A stretch of DNA of 64,000 nucleotides from Opitutus sp. GAS368. GTDB taxonomy: Bacteria; Verrucomicrobiota; Verrucomicrobiia; Opitutales; Opitutaceae. Location: the NCBI RefSeq assembly GCF_900104925.1, contig NZ_LT629735.1, positions 3,827,001-3,891,000 on the forward strand. Direction: 5' to 3'. Of this stretch, positions 27,138 through 35,618 are shown piece after piece. Made by a program: the position numbers and the translations under genes. The notes beneath the pieces are model-generated. The model had not been told where the DNA came from and ran no database searches. It saw only the letters and a list, made by a program, of their open reading frames with translations. The number at the start of each line of letters is the position of its first letter. Positions within the stretch are counted from its first letter, which is position 1.

Positions 27138-27789
27138 CCCTCGCTTCGATTCCTCCCATCACGCGGTCACATTCCTTGCGCAGGGCGGACTCGGGGTCGA
27201 GGCCGCGCTGGCGGCAGGCCGCCGCCAGTTCGTAAAGCTGCCGCCCGGCCGCGGCCTCCGTGAGGCCGGCCGCCAGCCGGGCCACGCCGGCGCCGTCCAC
27301 GATCCCGTCGGCTGGCAGCGACTGTTTCTCGATCCGCTTGGCCACTTCCTCGGCGAACATCAGCGCCGGAAGGCGCGGCGGCAGTTTTTTGAAGACGGCC
27401 GACTCCGTCTTGCCGGCGGCCGCCTTTTCGGTGGCCTTCACCTTTTCCCACACCTCGATGACCTGCGCGGAGTTGTCGGCGCGGCCGTCGCCGAAGACGT
27501 GCGGGTGGCGGCGGATGAGCTTCTCATTGATCTCGCGCGCGACGTCGTCGAAGTCGAAGTCCCCGCGTTCCGCCGCGAGCTGGGCATGGAACACCACCTG
27601 GATCAGCACGTCGCCGAGTTCCTCGCGCATGTGCGGGAGGTCGTTCCGGTCGATGGTGTCGAGCAGCTCGCTGCACTCGTCGATCAGGCAGCGGGCCAGC
27701 GTCTGGTGGGTTTGCTCACGGTCCCACGGGCAGCCGTCGGGGGCGCGGAGCCGGGCCATGGTCCGGCGGAGTTCGTCAATCGCACTCAT
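27109..27789 (-). CDS. mazG: Nucleoside triphosphate pyrophosphohydrolase MazG
   Basis: A 226-residue all-alpha NTP pyrophosphohydrolase that removes aberrant nucleotides and may lower the alarmone level under stress. The metal-binding motif ECSELLDTIDRNDLPHMREELGDVLIQVVFHA has the E-x-x-E...E-x-x-D pattern, and the N-terminal part starts with LRAPDGCPWDREQTHQTLA, diagnostic of MazG. The C-terminal residues (AVAPNRP) come from a palindromic repeat. xerC follows on the same strand. Confidence 0.93.
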   Translation of the reverse strand: MSAIDELRRTMARLRAPDGCPWDREQTHQTLARCLIDECSELLDTIDRNDLPHMREELGDVLIQVVFHAQLAAERGDFDFDDVAREINEKLIRRHPHVFGDGRADNSAQVIEVWEKVKATEKAAAGKTESAVFKKLPPRLPALMFAEEVAKRIEKQSLPADGIVDGAGVARLAAGLTEAAAGRQLYELAAACRQRGLDPESALRKECDRVMGGIEARVGAVAPNRP

Positions 27790-27802
27790 TCATCTTGGAG
27801 TA

Positions 27803-27880
27803 ACCACGAAACCCATCAAATACACCAAAAAAGCCGGGTATTTTCAGTTTCCTTTTCGTGTGTTTCGTGTGTTTCGTGGT
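27803..27880. repeat. CCACGAAAC-family inverted repeat
   Basis: ACCACGAAACCCATCAAATA is mirrored by GTGTGTTTCGTGTGTTTCGT and GGT. It occupies the divergent gap between mazG and trpC and ends 9 bases before the trpC start. Confidence 0.75.
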
Positions 27881-27889
27881 GCCCTTCTG

Positions 27890-28690
27890 ATGGACAAGCT
27901 GACCGAAATCATGGCCCACAAGCGGCGGGAGATCGCCCCGTTGCTGCGGCCCGTGTTCCCGGACGAACTGGCGGCGCTGGACCGCGACCTGGCCAGGCCG
28001 CCGTCCTTCCGGGCGGCGCTCCGCCGGCCCGACGGCCGCCTGGCGGTCATTGCCGAGATCAAGCGCCGGTCCCCTTCCGCCGGCGTCATCAAGGAAAATG
28101 CCTCCGCGCTCGAGCAGGCGCACCGTTACCGCGCCGCGGGCGCCGGCGCCCTGTCCATCCTCACCGACGAAAAGTATTTCGGCGGCCGCCTGGAGGACCT
28201 GCAGGAAGTCACGGGGGATTTCGCCGCGCAGGGTCCGGCCATTCCCTGCCTGCGCAAGGACTTCATGGTCCACCCCGTCCAGGTGCTGCAGGCCCGCCTG
28301 GCCGGCGCCAGCGCCATCCTGCTCATCGTCCGGGCGCTGACCGACGAGGAAATCGAGGCGCTGCACTCGGCCGCCACCGCCGCCGGGCTCGACGCGCTCT
28401 TTGAGATCCACACCGAGGACGAGCTGGCGCGCGCCGTCCGCCACGGGGCGAAGATCATCGGCGTGAACAACCGCGACCTCGCGATCTTCCAGACCGACCT
28501 CGGCCTGTCCGAGCGCCTCATTCCCCTTTTCCCGAAGGACGTCGTGGCTGTCAGCGAGAGCGGCATCGCCACCGGGGCCGATGCCGCCCGGGCCAAGGCC
28601 GCCGGCGCGCATGCCGTGCTGGTCGGCGAGTCGCTGATGCGGGCCGCCGACCCGGCCGCCGTGATCCGGGAGTTTCACCGCCATGTTTGA
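27890..28690 (+). CDS. trpC: Indole-3-glycerol phosphate synthase
   Basis: A 266-residue TIM-barrel enzyme that closes the indole ring in tryptophan synthesis. The signature VIAEIKRRSPSAG, the catalytic Lys in PCLRKDFMV and GVNNRDL are present, as is the phosphate-binding VSESGI near the C terminus. It is not within a trp operon. The reading frame is open far upstream, but ATG 27890 gives the usual N terminus (MDKLTEIMAHKRREI). A repeat arm ends 9 bases before the start, and no clear Shine-Dalgarno sequence is visible. The next gene overlaps its end by 8 bases. Confidence 0.95.
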   Translation: MDKLTEIMAHKRREIAPLLRPVFPDELAALDRDLARPPSFRAALRRPDGRLAVIAEIKRRSPSAGVIKENASALEQAHRYRAAGAGALSILTDEKYFGGRLEDLQEVTGDFAAQGPAIPCLRKDFMVHPVQVLQARLAGASAILLIVRALTDEEIEALHSAATAAGLDALFEIHTEDELARAVRHGAKIIGVNNRDLAIFQTDLGLSERLIPLFPKDVVAVSESGIATGADAARAKAAGAHAVLVGESLMRAADPAAVIREFHRHV

Positions 28691-29033
28691 GCACCGCAAG
28701 GACCAGCTCCTGCCCCGGCGCGAATTCGTCCTGCGGCTGGGCTGGAGTATCGCGGTCGGCGGTGCGCTCATTCTCCTTTCGCTCAGCATCGGCCTGCTGG
28801 GTTACCATTTCATCGCCGGCCTGGGTTGGATCGACGCCTTCCTCGACGCCGCCATGATCCTGTCCGGTATGGGGCCGATTTCGCCCCTGCACACCGACGC
28901 GGCCAAGCTGTTCGCCGGCTGCTATGCCATCTACTGCGGCGTCGCGCTGCTCGGCACGACAGCCATCATCTTTGCGCCGGTGATCCACCGCTCGCTCCAC
29001 AAGTTCCATCTGGAGTGGGACGACAAGAAATAG
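28683..29033 (+). CDS. Small conserved two-helix membrane protein
   Basis: A 116-residue protein with two long hydrophobic segments (residues about 20-45 and 77-100) separated by a loop containing the conserved-looking stretch AMILSGMGPISPLHTDAAKLFAGCYAIYCG. The layout resembles a two-helix ion-channel subunit with a re-entrant loop, but this is only a structural impression. It starts within the last codons of trpC (8-base overlap) and ends 4 bases before rsmA, so the three genes are translationally linked. Confidence 0.75.
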   Translation: MFEHRKDQLLPRREFVLRLGWSIAVGGALILLSLSIGLLGYHFIAGLGWIDAFLDAAMILSGMGPISPLHTDAAKLFAGCYAIYCGVALLGTTAIIFAPVIHRSLHKFHLEWDDKK

Positions 29034-29037
29034 CCGC

Positions 29038-29913
29038 ATGCCGCTGACGCCAAAAAGCACGCGCGAGCTGCTCGCCCAGCTCGGCCACGAGCCGAAGCGC
29101 TTCCTCGGGCAGAATTTCCTCGTCGACGGCAACATCGTCCGCAAATCCCTCGAGCTCGGCGGCGTCGCGCCGGGCGACACGGTCGTCGAGATCGGGCCGG
29201 GCCTCGGCACGCTGACCAACGCCCTGCTCGAGGCCGGCGCGGAGGTCTGGGCGATCGAGCGCGACTACAACCTGCACAAGCATCTCGCCGCCACCCTCGC
29301 CGCGACCAACCCGCGCCTCCACCTGATGGAGGGCGACGCCGTCGAGCACCCGCTGGCGGGGCTTGATCCTTTGGAGCGCGGGCGACCCCGCCCGCGAGAC
29401 GTGGGCGGCGAGGTCGCCGCCCCTCCATCAGCCCGTCCCTTCAAGATCGTGGCCAACCTGCCCTACGCCATCGCCACGCCCTGGCTCGATGGCGTGCTCT
29501 CCGGCCCGCTGCCGGACCGCATGGTGCTCATGCTCCAGCAGGAGGCGGCGCAGCGCTACGTCGCCCGGCCGGGTTCCAAGACTTTCGGCGCCATCTCCAT
29601 CTTCCTGCAGGCCGCCTATGCCGTCGCGCCCGGCCACAAGGTGGACGGCTCGTGCTTTTATCCGCAGCCGGACATCGAGTCCTACCTGCTCCACCTCACG
29701 CGCCTGCCGGCGCCGTTCACCTTCCCCGCGGCCACCAAGGCCGTCATCCGCGCCTGCTTCCAGCAGCGCCGGAAACAAATCGGCGGCCTGTTGCGCGGCA
29801 AGCTGCCCGACGGTGGCGCGGCGTGGCTGGCGAAGCTGGCGGCGGCCGGCCTCAGCGCCGCCACCCGGCCGGAGCAGATTCCCGTGGCACAGTGGCGGGA
29901 ACTGACGGTCTGA
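29038..29913 (+). CDS. rsmA: 16S rRNA dimethyladenosine transferase
   Basis: A 291-residue SAM-dependent enzyme that dimethylates two adjacent adenines near the 3' end of 16S rRNA during small-subunit assembly. The motifs FLGQNFLVDGNIV, EIGPGLGTLTNALLEAG (SAM site) and NLPYAIATP (motif IV) are present. Just before NLPY, residues about 112-130 (LERGRPRPRDVGGEVAAPP) are encoded by a 56-base palindrome and are absent from typical family members. They lie on a loop next to the active site, so activity may still be normal. Confidence 0.93.
   Translation: MPLTPKSTRELLAQLGHEPKRFLGQNFLVDGNIVRKSLELGGVAPGDTVVEIGPGLGTLTNALLEAGAEVWAIERDYNLHKHLAATLAATNPRLHLMEGDAVEHPLAGLDPLERGRPRPRDVGGEVAAPPSARPFKIVANLPYAIATPWLDGVLSGPLPDRMVLMLQQEAAQRYVARPGSKTFGAISIFLQAAYAVAPGHKVDGSCFYPQPDIESYLLHLTRLPAPFTFPAATKAVIRACFQQRRKQIGGLLRGKLPDGGAAWLAKLAAAGLSAATRPEQIPVAQWRELTV
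29372..29427. repeat. In-frame palindrome inside rsmA
   Basis: TGGAGCGCGGGCGACCCCGC and GGCGGCGAGGTCGCCGCC then CCTCCA form two hairpins bounded by TGGAG/CTCCA. It adds about 19 residues to RsmA ahead of motif IV without disturbing the frame. The same TGGAG ends occur at 44.1 kb. Confidence 0.65.
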
Positions 29914-29958
29914 CGGGGTGGCTTGAAAAATCATCTCCGTCCGCTAGCTTTCACCGCC

Positions 29959-30624
29959 ATGTTCCGCCAGTTCCTGCTTCTCACCGCCGGCGCCCTGGTG
30001 CCCGCGGCCGTCTCCGCCCAGAACGTGGAGCTGGCGGGCAGGCTGGAGGGCGACACCTACGTGTCGGCCACGGGCGAGTTCAAGGTGCCCCTGCCGGTGT
30101 TGCGCGAGCTGGGCGGCACGATCACCGACACGGAGAACGTTGTCACCTTCACCGACAGCTACAACACGCACATCAGCATCGCCTGTTTTCCCCAGGATGC
30201 CCTGCAGCGCTGGGAGTTCGAGACGCGGGGCCGGCGCGACTACCTGCTGTATTTCTTCACGGATTTCGTGCTCGCGGACTTTGCGCGGCGGTTTCCCGGT
30301 TCCACGATCGAGAGCGCCCGGTTCATCCCGGAGCTGATGGAAGGAGCCCTGGTCACCTATGCCCTTCTGCCAGGCGGTTCGTATTTCGAGCCCAAGGACA
30401 GCGCCCTCGGCCCCCCGGCGAACAAGGTCACCGCCAAGCGCGGCACGCTGCTTTTCGTGCGCAACGGGCACGTCTTTGTGCTGAGCACCGAGCTCGCCGA
30501 GCGGGCCACCCAGCGCAGCACCTATCAGGCGACCCCCGAGAAGGAAAACGCCCAGCTGACGGGCCGGCTCACGGAACTCGTCGGCCGCCTGGTCTTCCCC
30601 GGCCCCAAGCCGCACAATCCCTGA
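29959..30624 (+). CDS. Exported hypothetical protein
   Basis: A 221-residue protein with a clear signal peptide (FLLLTAGALVPAAVSAQ) and a compact, strand-rich body rich in aromatic residues (YLLYFFTDFVLADFARRFPG). No domain was recognised. The frame is open 12 codons upstream, but the ATG at 29959 gives a standard signal sequence. It follows rsmA by 45 bases and precedes a Uma2 gene by 10 bases, so it may be cotranscribed with both. Confidence 0.7.
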   Translation: MFRQFLLLTAGALVPAAVSAQNVELAGRLEGDTYVSATGEFKVPLPVLRELGGTITDTENVVTFTDSYNTHISIACFPQDALQRWEFETRGRRDYLLYFFTDFVLADFARRFPGSTIESARFIPELMEGALVTYALLPGGSYFEPKDSALGPPANKVTAKRGTLLFVRNGHVFVLSTELAERATQRSTYQATPEKENAQLTGRLTELVGRLVFPGPKPHNP

Positions 30625-30634
30625 GCGTCCGCGC

Positions 30635-31123
30635 ATGAGCGAAGCTTACGAGGAGGTCATCCAGGGCGAGATGGTCAGCCGGCGTCCGCCGCCCCTCGCC
30701 CACGAAACCCTCGTCAACCGGTTGCACGCGCTCGTGGCCACGGCCCTGGGGCCAAACGCCGCCCTGCAGCTCCTGCCGCCGCGCGCCAGCCTGCAGCTGG
30801 CCGACGACTGCGTCCTGCGGCCCGACCTCACCGTGGTCCGCACCGCGCCGGAGCTGGCGGGCTCCGCCCGTCTCTACCTTGTAGCCGAGGTGCTGCTGCC
30901 CGGCGACCACCACCTCGACACCTTCGTGAAGAAGCAGCTCTGGTCGGATCTCCGCCTGCCGCGGCTCTGGATGGTCGATCCGCGCTACCTGAACGTGGAG
31001 GTCTACGGCCTCGGGGAATACGGCTTCACGCTCGAGGATATCCTCGCCCACCACCATCCGCTCACCGATCCGGAGCTGCCCGGACTTGGTTGCAGTATGG
31101 ACGAACTCTTCGCTAGGCTCTGA
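30635..31123 (+). CDS. Uma2-family PD-(D/E)XK endonuclease-like protein
   Basis: A 162-residue protein with the Uma2 layout: N-terminal YEEVIQGEMV, Asp in LRPDLTVVR, Glu in VAEVLLPGDHHLDTFVKKQLW and a late RLWMVDP strand, matching the PD-(D/E)XK nuclease core. Uma2 proteins are common in cyanobacteria and other phyla and their biological role is unsettled. It lies 10 bases after the exported protein and 17 bases before oligopeptidase B. Confidence 0.87.
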   Translation: MSEAYEEVIQGEMVSRRPPPLAHETLVNRLHALVATALGPNAALQLLPPRASLQLADDCVLRPDLTVVRTAPELAGSARLYLVAEVLLPGDHHLDTFVKKQLWSDLRLPRLWMVDPRYLNVEVYGLGEYGFTLEDILAHHHPLTDPELPGLGCSMDELFARL

Positions 31124-31140
31124 ACTTCATCCATCCCCCC

Positions 31141-33234
31141 ATGCTCCGCCTCCTCGTCCTCATGTGCGCCCTCACCGTGTCCGTCCCGGCCTTTGACCTG
31201 GTCAATCCCAAGCCGCCCGTCGCGGCGAAAAAGCCCAAGGACGTCACCGTCCACGAGGACAAGCGCATCGACGACTACTTCTGGCTGCGCGAGAAGGGCC
31301 AGCCGGAGGTGGTGAACTACCTCGAGCAGGAGAACGCCTACACCGAGGCCGTGCTCGCCCCGGCCAAGGAACTCCGCGCGGCGCTCTACAAGGAGATGGT
31401 CGGCCGCATCAAGGAAGACGACAGCTCCGCCCCGGTGCCTTTCCGCGGTTACGCCTATTACACCCGCACCGAGAAGGACCGGCAGTATCCGATCTATTGC
31501 CGCAAGGGCTTGGCGGCCGGCGCGGCCGAGGAGATCCTCCTCGACCTGAACAAGATGATCGGCACGAACACCTACATCTCCGTCGGGCAATACCACGTGA
31601 GCGACGACGGCACACGTCTCGCCTACGCCGTCGACTGGACCGGCTACCGCCAATACGAGGTCTTCGTCATGGACCTCGCCACGAAGGCGCTCATCCCGCA
31701 GGCGATCGGCAAGGTCGCCAGCCTCGAGTGGGGCGCCGGCCACGACGTGCTCTATTACGTGACCGAGAACGACAGCAAGCGCTCGGACAAGCTCCACCGC
31801 TGGACCCTCAGCACCGGGAAGCACGAGCTGCTCTACGAGGACAAGGACGAGCTCTTCAATCTCGACGTGCAGAAGTCGCGCGACAACCAGTTCATCTTCT
31901 GCCTCTCCGAGAGCAAGCTCACCACCGAGGTCTTCGCCCTGCCGGCCGTCAGCACCGGCACGGAGCTCAAGAGCCTGCTCGGCCGCACCGAGAACGTGAA
32001 ATACTTCGCCGAGCACCGGGCCGGGAAATTCTACTACGTCACCAACCGCGACGGCGCCAAGAACTACAAGGTCGCCGCCGCGCCCGACACGGCCCCCGCC
32101 CAGCTGGCCGACATCATCCCGCACAATCCCGCCATCAAGGTCGAGGAGTTCGACATGTTCGCCGGCCACATGGTGGTCACCGAACGGGAGAACGGCCTGC
32201 CGCACTTGCGCGTCTACGACTTCGCCACCGGCCGGTCGAAGCGTCTGGAGATGCCCGACGCGGCCTACGAGGTCGGGGGCGACCGGAACTGGGAGTTCGA
32301 CACCACCGAATATCGTTTCAACTACCAGTCGCTCGCCCGGCCGCCGACCGTATACGCCGCCAACCTCACGACCGGCGCGCGCACGCTCATCAAACAGACC
32401 GAGGTGCTCGGCGGCTTCGCCCCGAAGAACTACAAGTCCGAGCGCCTCTGGGCCGTGGCCCGTGACGGCACGAAGGTGCCGCTGTCCATCGTCTACCGGG
32501 CCGATCTTGACCGCACCAAGCCCCAGCCGCTCTGGCTCTACGGTTACGGCTCCTACGGGATCAGCCTGCCGGTGTCGTTCAGCTCCAGCCGTGTCAGCCT
32601 GCTCGATCGCGGCGTGATCTACGTCATCGCCCACATCCGCGGCGGCGGCGAGCTCGGCGAGGAATGGCGCGAAGCCGGCCGCATGGAGAAGAAGATGAAC
32701 ACGTTCAACGATTTCGTGGACTGCGCCCAGTGGCTGGTGGACCGGCACTGGACCACGCCGAAGCAGCTGGTCACCTCCGGCGGCAGCGCCGGCGGCCTGC
32801 TGATGGGCGCCGTGCTCAACCAGCGGCCCGACCTCTTCGCCGCCGCCATCGTGCAGGTGCCGTTCGTGGACGTGCTCAACACCATGCTCGACGCCACCCT
32901 GCCGCTCACCACCGAGGAATATATCGAGTGGGGCAACCCGAACATCAAGGAGCAGTATTTCTGGATGCGCGCCTACAGTCCCTACGACAACCTGAAGAAG
33001 GCCGCCTACCCCAACCTGCTCGTCAATGTGTCCTACAACGACAGCCAGGTGCCGTATTGGGAGGGCACGAAATACCTCGCCAAGCTCCGCACGCTCGACA
33101 CCGGCCACAACGCCACGCTGCTCCACGCGACCATGGGTGCCGGCCACGGCGGCGCCGCCGGCCGATACGACGCCCTCAACGATGTCGCGCGGAACTATGC
33201 GTTCTTCTTGCAAGCCCTCGGTATGAGCAAATAA
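31141..33234 (+). CDS. ptrB: Oligopeptidase B-type S9 serine peptidase
   Basis: A 697-residue prolyl-oligopeptidase family enzyme with an N-terminal beta-propeller (about 70-410) that limits access to small peptides and a C-terminal alpha/beta-hydrolase domain. The nucleophile Ser is in TSGGSAGGLLMGAVLNQRP, Asp in NDSQVPYWEGTKY and His in GAGHGGAAGRYD. The VPFVDVLNTMLDATLPLTTEEYIEWGNP stretch is characteristic of oligopeptidase B, which cuts after basic residues. Near the N terminus a short hydrophobic segment (LLVLMCALTVSVPAFD) suggests that it may be exported. Confidence 0.92.
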   Translation: MLRLLVLMCALTVSVPAFDLVNPKPPVAAKKPKDVTVHEDKRIDDYFWLREKGQPEVVNYLEQENAYTEAVLAPAKELRAALYKEMVGRIKEDDSSAPVPFRGYAYYTRTEKDRQYPIYCRKGLAAGAAEEILLDLNKMIGTNTYISVGQYHVSDDGTRLAYAVDWTGYRQYEVFVMDLATKALIPQAIGKVASLEWGAGHDVLYYVTENDSKRSDKLHRWTLSTGKHELLYEDKDELFNLDVQKSRDNQFIFCLSESKLTTEVFALPAVSTGTELKSLLGRTENVKYFAEHRAGKFYYVTNRDGAKNYKVAAAPDTAPAQLADIIPHNPAIKVEEFDMFAGHMVVTERENGLPHLRVYDFATGRSKRLEMPDAAYEVGGDRNWEFDTTEYRFNYQSLARPPTVYAANLTTGARTLIKQTEVLGGFAPKNYKSERLWAVARDGTKVPLSIVYRADLDRTKPQPLWLYGYGSYGISLPVSFSSSRVSLLDRGVIYVIAHIRGGGELGEEWREAGRMEKKMNTFNDFVDCAQWLVDRHWTTPKQLVTSGGSAGGLLMGAVLNQRPDLFAAAIVQVPFVDVLNTMLDATLPLTTEEYIEWGNPNIKEQYFWMRAYSPYDNLKKAAYPNLLVNVSYNDSQVPYWEGTKYLAKLRTLDTGHNATLLHATMGAGHGGAAGRYDALNDVARNYAFFLQALGMSK

Positions 33235-33243
33235 CCCCGCTGC

Positions 33244-33299
33244 TGTAATTCTGAGCGCAGCGAAGAATCCATGGATCCTTCACTCTGTTCAGGATGACA
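33244..33299. repeat. Short TGTAATTCTGAG-family palindrome (33.2 kb)
   Basis: TGTAATTCTGAGCGCAGCGA is mirrored by CACTCTGTTCAGGATGACA with the arms joined directly at CCATGGATCC. It is the shortest (56 bases) member of the family and ends 12 bases before the next gene's ATG. Confidence 0.8.
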
Positions 33300-33311
33300 C
33301 GCCTTCACCCC

Positions 33312-34379
33312 ATGAAACCTTTGCTTCTTCGCTTCTTTGTGTTCTCCGCCGCTCTGGCCGCCGTGCCCTGTTTCGCCCTGAGCCTCGCCACCTCGGTGCC
33401 CGCCGGCAAGCGCTACGGCCTCGTCATCCACGGCGGCGCCGGCGTCATCGAGCGCGCCGCCATGAGCCCGGAGCGCGAGGCCGAATACCGCACAGCCCTC
33501 AACCAGGCGTTGCAGGCCGGCTACGCCGTCCTCGACCAGGGCGGCAGCGCGCTCGAGGCGGTCACCGCCGCCATCAACCTCATGGAGGACAACCCGCTCT
33601 TCAACGCCGGCAAGGGCGCCGTGTTCAACGCCGACGGCATCTGCGAGCTCGACGCTTCGGTGATGGACGGCCGCACGCAAGCCGCCGGCGCCGTGGCCGC
33701 CCTGCACCACATCAAGAACCCCATCAACCTCGCGCGCGACGTCATGCTGAAGTCCGAGCACGTCATGCTGGTCGGCGACGGGGCGGAGAAGTTCGCCCAG
33801 TCGCTCGGCTACCAGCTGGTGCCGAACGCGTATTTCCAGACCGACTGGCGCCGCGAACAGCTGAAGAAAGCCCAGGAACAGGAGAAGGAAAAGGCCGGCA
33901 AGAAAACCGCCGCGCTGCCGGCGGCGCCCGTGGACTATTTCACCCGCACGCTCCGCTGGGGCACCGTGGGCTGTGTGGCCTTGGACCGGGCTGGCAATCT
34001 CGCGGCCGGCACCTCCACCGGGGGCATGACCAACAAGAAATACGGTCGCGTCGGCGACGCCCCGATCATCGGCGCGGGCACCTACGCCAACAACGCCACC
34101 TGCGCGGTGAGCGCCACCGGTTGGGGTGAGTTCTTCATCCGCGTCGGGGTTGCCCGCGACATTGCCGCCCAGATGGAATACCGCGGCACGCCGCTGCGTG
34201 CGGCCGCGGCCGCGACGATCGCCAAGGTCGCGCAGCTCGGCGGCGACGGCGGCGTCATCGCCCTCGACGCGCAGGGCGACATCGCGATGGAGTTCAATTC
34301 CCCCGGCATGTATCGCGCCTTCCGGTTCTCCGACCGGCCCGCAGTCATTGCCATCTACGGCGACGAGGCGAAAAACTGA
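33312..34379 (+). CDS. Isoaspartyl peptidase / L-asparaginase (Ntn-hydrolase)
   Basis: A 355-residue precursor with a signal peptide (LLLRFFVFSAALAAVPCFA). The autocleavage Thr lies in LRWGTVGCVALD, splitting the protein into alpha and beta chains, and TGGMTNKKYGRVGDAPIIGAGTYAN supplies the substrate site. Such enzymes release aspartate from isoaspartyl dipeptides and asparagine. The loop before the cleavage site has a Lys/Glu/Ala-rich stretch (KKAQEQEKEKAGKK) typical of the variable linker. The signal-peptide coding bases match a dispersed repeat arm. Confidence 0.92.
   Translation: MKPLLLRFFVFSAALAAVPCFALSLATSVPAGKRYGLVIHGGAGVIERAAMSPEREAEYRTALNQALQAGYAVLDQGGSALEAVTAAINLMEDNPLFNAGKGAVFNADGICELDASVMDGRTQAAGAVAALHHIKNPINLARDVMLKSEHVMLVGDGAEKFAQSLGYQLVPNAYFQTDWRREQLKKAQEQEKEKAGKKTAALPAAPVDYFTRTLRWGTVGCVALDRAGNLAAGTSTGGMTNKKYGRVGDAPIIGAGTYANNATCAVSATGWGEFFIRVGVARDIAAQMEYRGTPLRAAAAATIAKVAQLGGDGGVIALDAQGDIAMEFNSPGMYRAFRFSDRPAVIAIYGDEAKN
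33318..33347. repeat. CTTTGCTTC repeat arm inside the asparaginase signal peptide
   Basis: CTTTGCTTCTTCGCTTCTTT then GTGTTCTCCG matches the intergenic arm at 34944-34973 at 25 of 30 positions. In this frame it encodes LLLRFFVFS, the hydrophobic core of the signal peptide. No left arm is visible upstream. Confidence 0.55.
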
Positions 34380-34417
34380 GCCATGCTCCCCGACCAATCC
34401 CCCGTGGGCCTCACCCC

Positions 34418-34894
34418 ATGAACAAGCGCGACCTCCTGGCCCGCATCAATGCCAAGCTCGCCGCCGAGTTGGAAGCGATCACCTCCGCCGCGCTCGCCAC
34501 CCATGCCGAGGCCACCGACGAGGAGAACAAGGCCGAGGACAAATACGACACCCGCGGACTCGAGGCCTCCTACCTGGCCCACGGCCAGTCCAAGGCCGCC
34601 GAGGAGGCGGCGCAGGCGGTCGCCCAGTTCTCCGCGCTGCCCGTCCGGGACTTCGCGGCCGGCGAACTCATCAGCCTCGGCGCCCTGGTGCGGCTCGAGG
34701 GTCGCGGCCGGAGCCACTATTTCATCGGCCCCCGCGCCGGCGGCACGGAGGTCGACGTCGGCGGCGACCCCGTGCTGGTCATCACCCCGCAGTCGCCGCT
34801 CGGCCGCCAGCTCATGGGCCGCAAGCAGGGCGACACCCTGCAGCTGGACCTCGGCGGCAAACGCAGCGAGTTCCGCGTAAGTTCTGTTGCCTGA
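34418..34894 (+). CDS. GreA/GreB-like transcription factor domain protein
   Basis: A 158-residue protein. The N-terminal half is helical and charged (MNKRDLLARINAKLAAELEAI; DEENKAEDKYDTRGLEASYLA), and the C-terminal half has the Gre-type fold with the signature SPLGRQLMGRKQGDTLQLD seen in GreA, GreB and Rnk. It may bind RNA polymerase's secondary channel, although the N-terminal coiled coil looks shorter than in true GreA. It follows the isoaspartyl peptidase by 38 bases. Confidence 0.82.
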   Translation: MNKRDLLARINAKLAAELEAITSAALATHAEATDEENKAEDKYDTRGLEASYLAHGQSKAAEEAAQAVAQFSALPVRDFAAGELISLGALVRLEGRGRSHYFIGPRAGGTEVDVGGDPVLVITPQSPLGRQLMGRKQGDTLQLDLGGKRSEFRVSSVA

Positions 34895-34973
34895 AAACAC
34901 CAAGAAGCAAAGCAGCCAAGAGGTGGTGGGCTGTGTGATTGCACTTTGCTGCTTAGCTGCTTTGTGTTTTCCC
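34894..34973. repeat. AAGCAAAGCAGC-family inverted repeat
   Basis: ACACCAAGAAGCAAAGCAGC is mirrored by GCTGCTTAGCTGCTTTGTG then TTTTCCC. It starts at the stop codon of the GreA-like gene and ends 7 bases before the yqeY start. This intergenic copy serves as the reference for the family. Confidence 0.8.
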
Positions 34974-34979
34974 ATACTT

Positions 34980-35429
34980 ATGCCGACTACCTACGAAACT
35001 CTCCGCGCCGACATCATCACCGCCATGAAGGCCCGCGATACGGCCACCGCCACCGCGCTCCGCACCATGGACGCCGCCATCCAGCGCGCCGCGATGGACA
35101 GCAGCAAGCCGATCGACGAGGCGCTCGTCGTCGCCACCTTCCGCAAGGCCGTGAAGAACCTCACCGACGCCCGCACCGAGTTCGAGAAGGGCGGCCGGGC
35201 CGATCTCGTCGCCGCCAACAGCGCGGAGATTGCCATCCTGGAGAAATATCTGCCCAAGGGCCTCGACCCCGCCAAGCTCGAGGCGCTCGTCGCCGAGGTC
35301 ATCGCCGCCACCGGCGCCACCTCGAAGAAGGAGATGGGCAAGGTCATCGGCGCCCTCAAGCAGCGGCCCGAGGCCGCGCTCATCGACTTCGGCGCCGTGA
35401 GTAAACTCATCCAGGCGAAGCTCTCCTGA
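34980..35429 (+). CDS. yqeY: GatB/YqeY domain-containing protein
   Basis: A 149-residue all-alpha protein homologous to the tail domain of the amidotransferase subunit GatB, thought to bind tRNA-like structures. MPTTYETLRADIITAMKARD at the N terminus and EILEKYLPKGLDPAKLEALV-type spacing in the middle are typical, followed by GATSKKEMGKVIGALK. The reading frame continues upstream through a repeat, but the ATG at 34980 matches the family N terminus. Confidence 0.92.
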   Translation: MPTTYETLRADIITAMKARDTATATALRTMDAAIQRAAMDSSKPIDEALVVATFRKAVKNLTDARTEFEKGGRADLVAANSAEIAILEKYLPKGLDPAKLEALVAEVIAATGATSKKEMGKVIGALKQRPEAALIDFGAVSKLIQAKLS

Positions 35430-35480
35430 GGTTTTTAACCACGGATATCACCGGTGAACATGGATAGGGCATTCATGGCC

Positions 35481-35568
35481 TGTCATCCTGAGCGTAGCGA
35501 AGGATCCACGACTGCGTATGTCACACCACCAGCGAATGCATGGATTCTTCGCTGCGCTCAGAATGACA
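35481..35568. repeat. TGTCATCCTGAG-family palindrome (35.5 kb)
   Basis: TGTCATCCTGAGCGTAGCGA is mirrored by TTCGCTGCGCTCAGAATGACA. It lies between yqeY and the methyltransferase gene, next to a single CCACGGATATCACCGG arm (35438-35453) of another family. Confidence 0.85.
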
Positions 35569-35618
35569 AACACGGTGATCGGGTCTGTCCTCCGTCTTCT
35601 GCCTTCCGTCCTCTGTAG

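Noticed and set aside
35437-35466. Regulatory element at ACCACGGATATCACCGG
   Set aside because: It looks like a single arm of a dispersed inverted repeat and has no promoter-like motif of its own.
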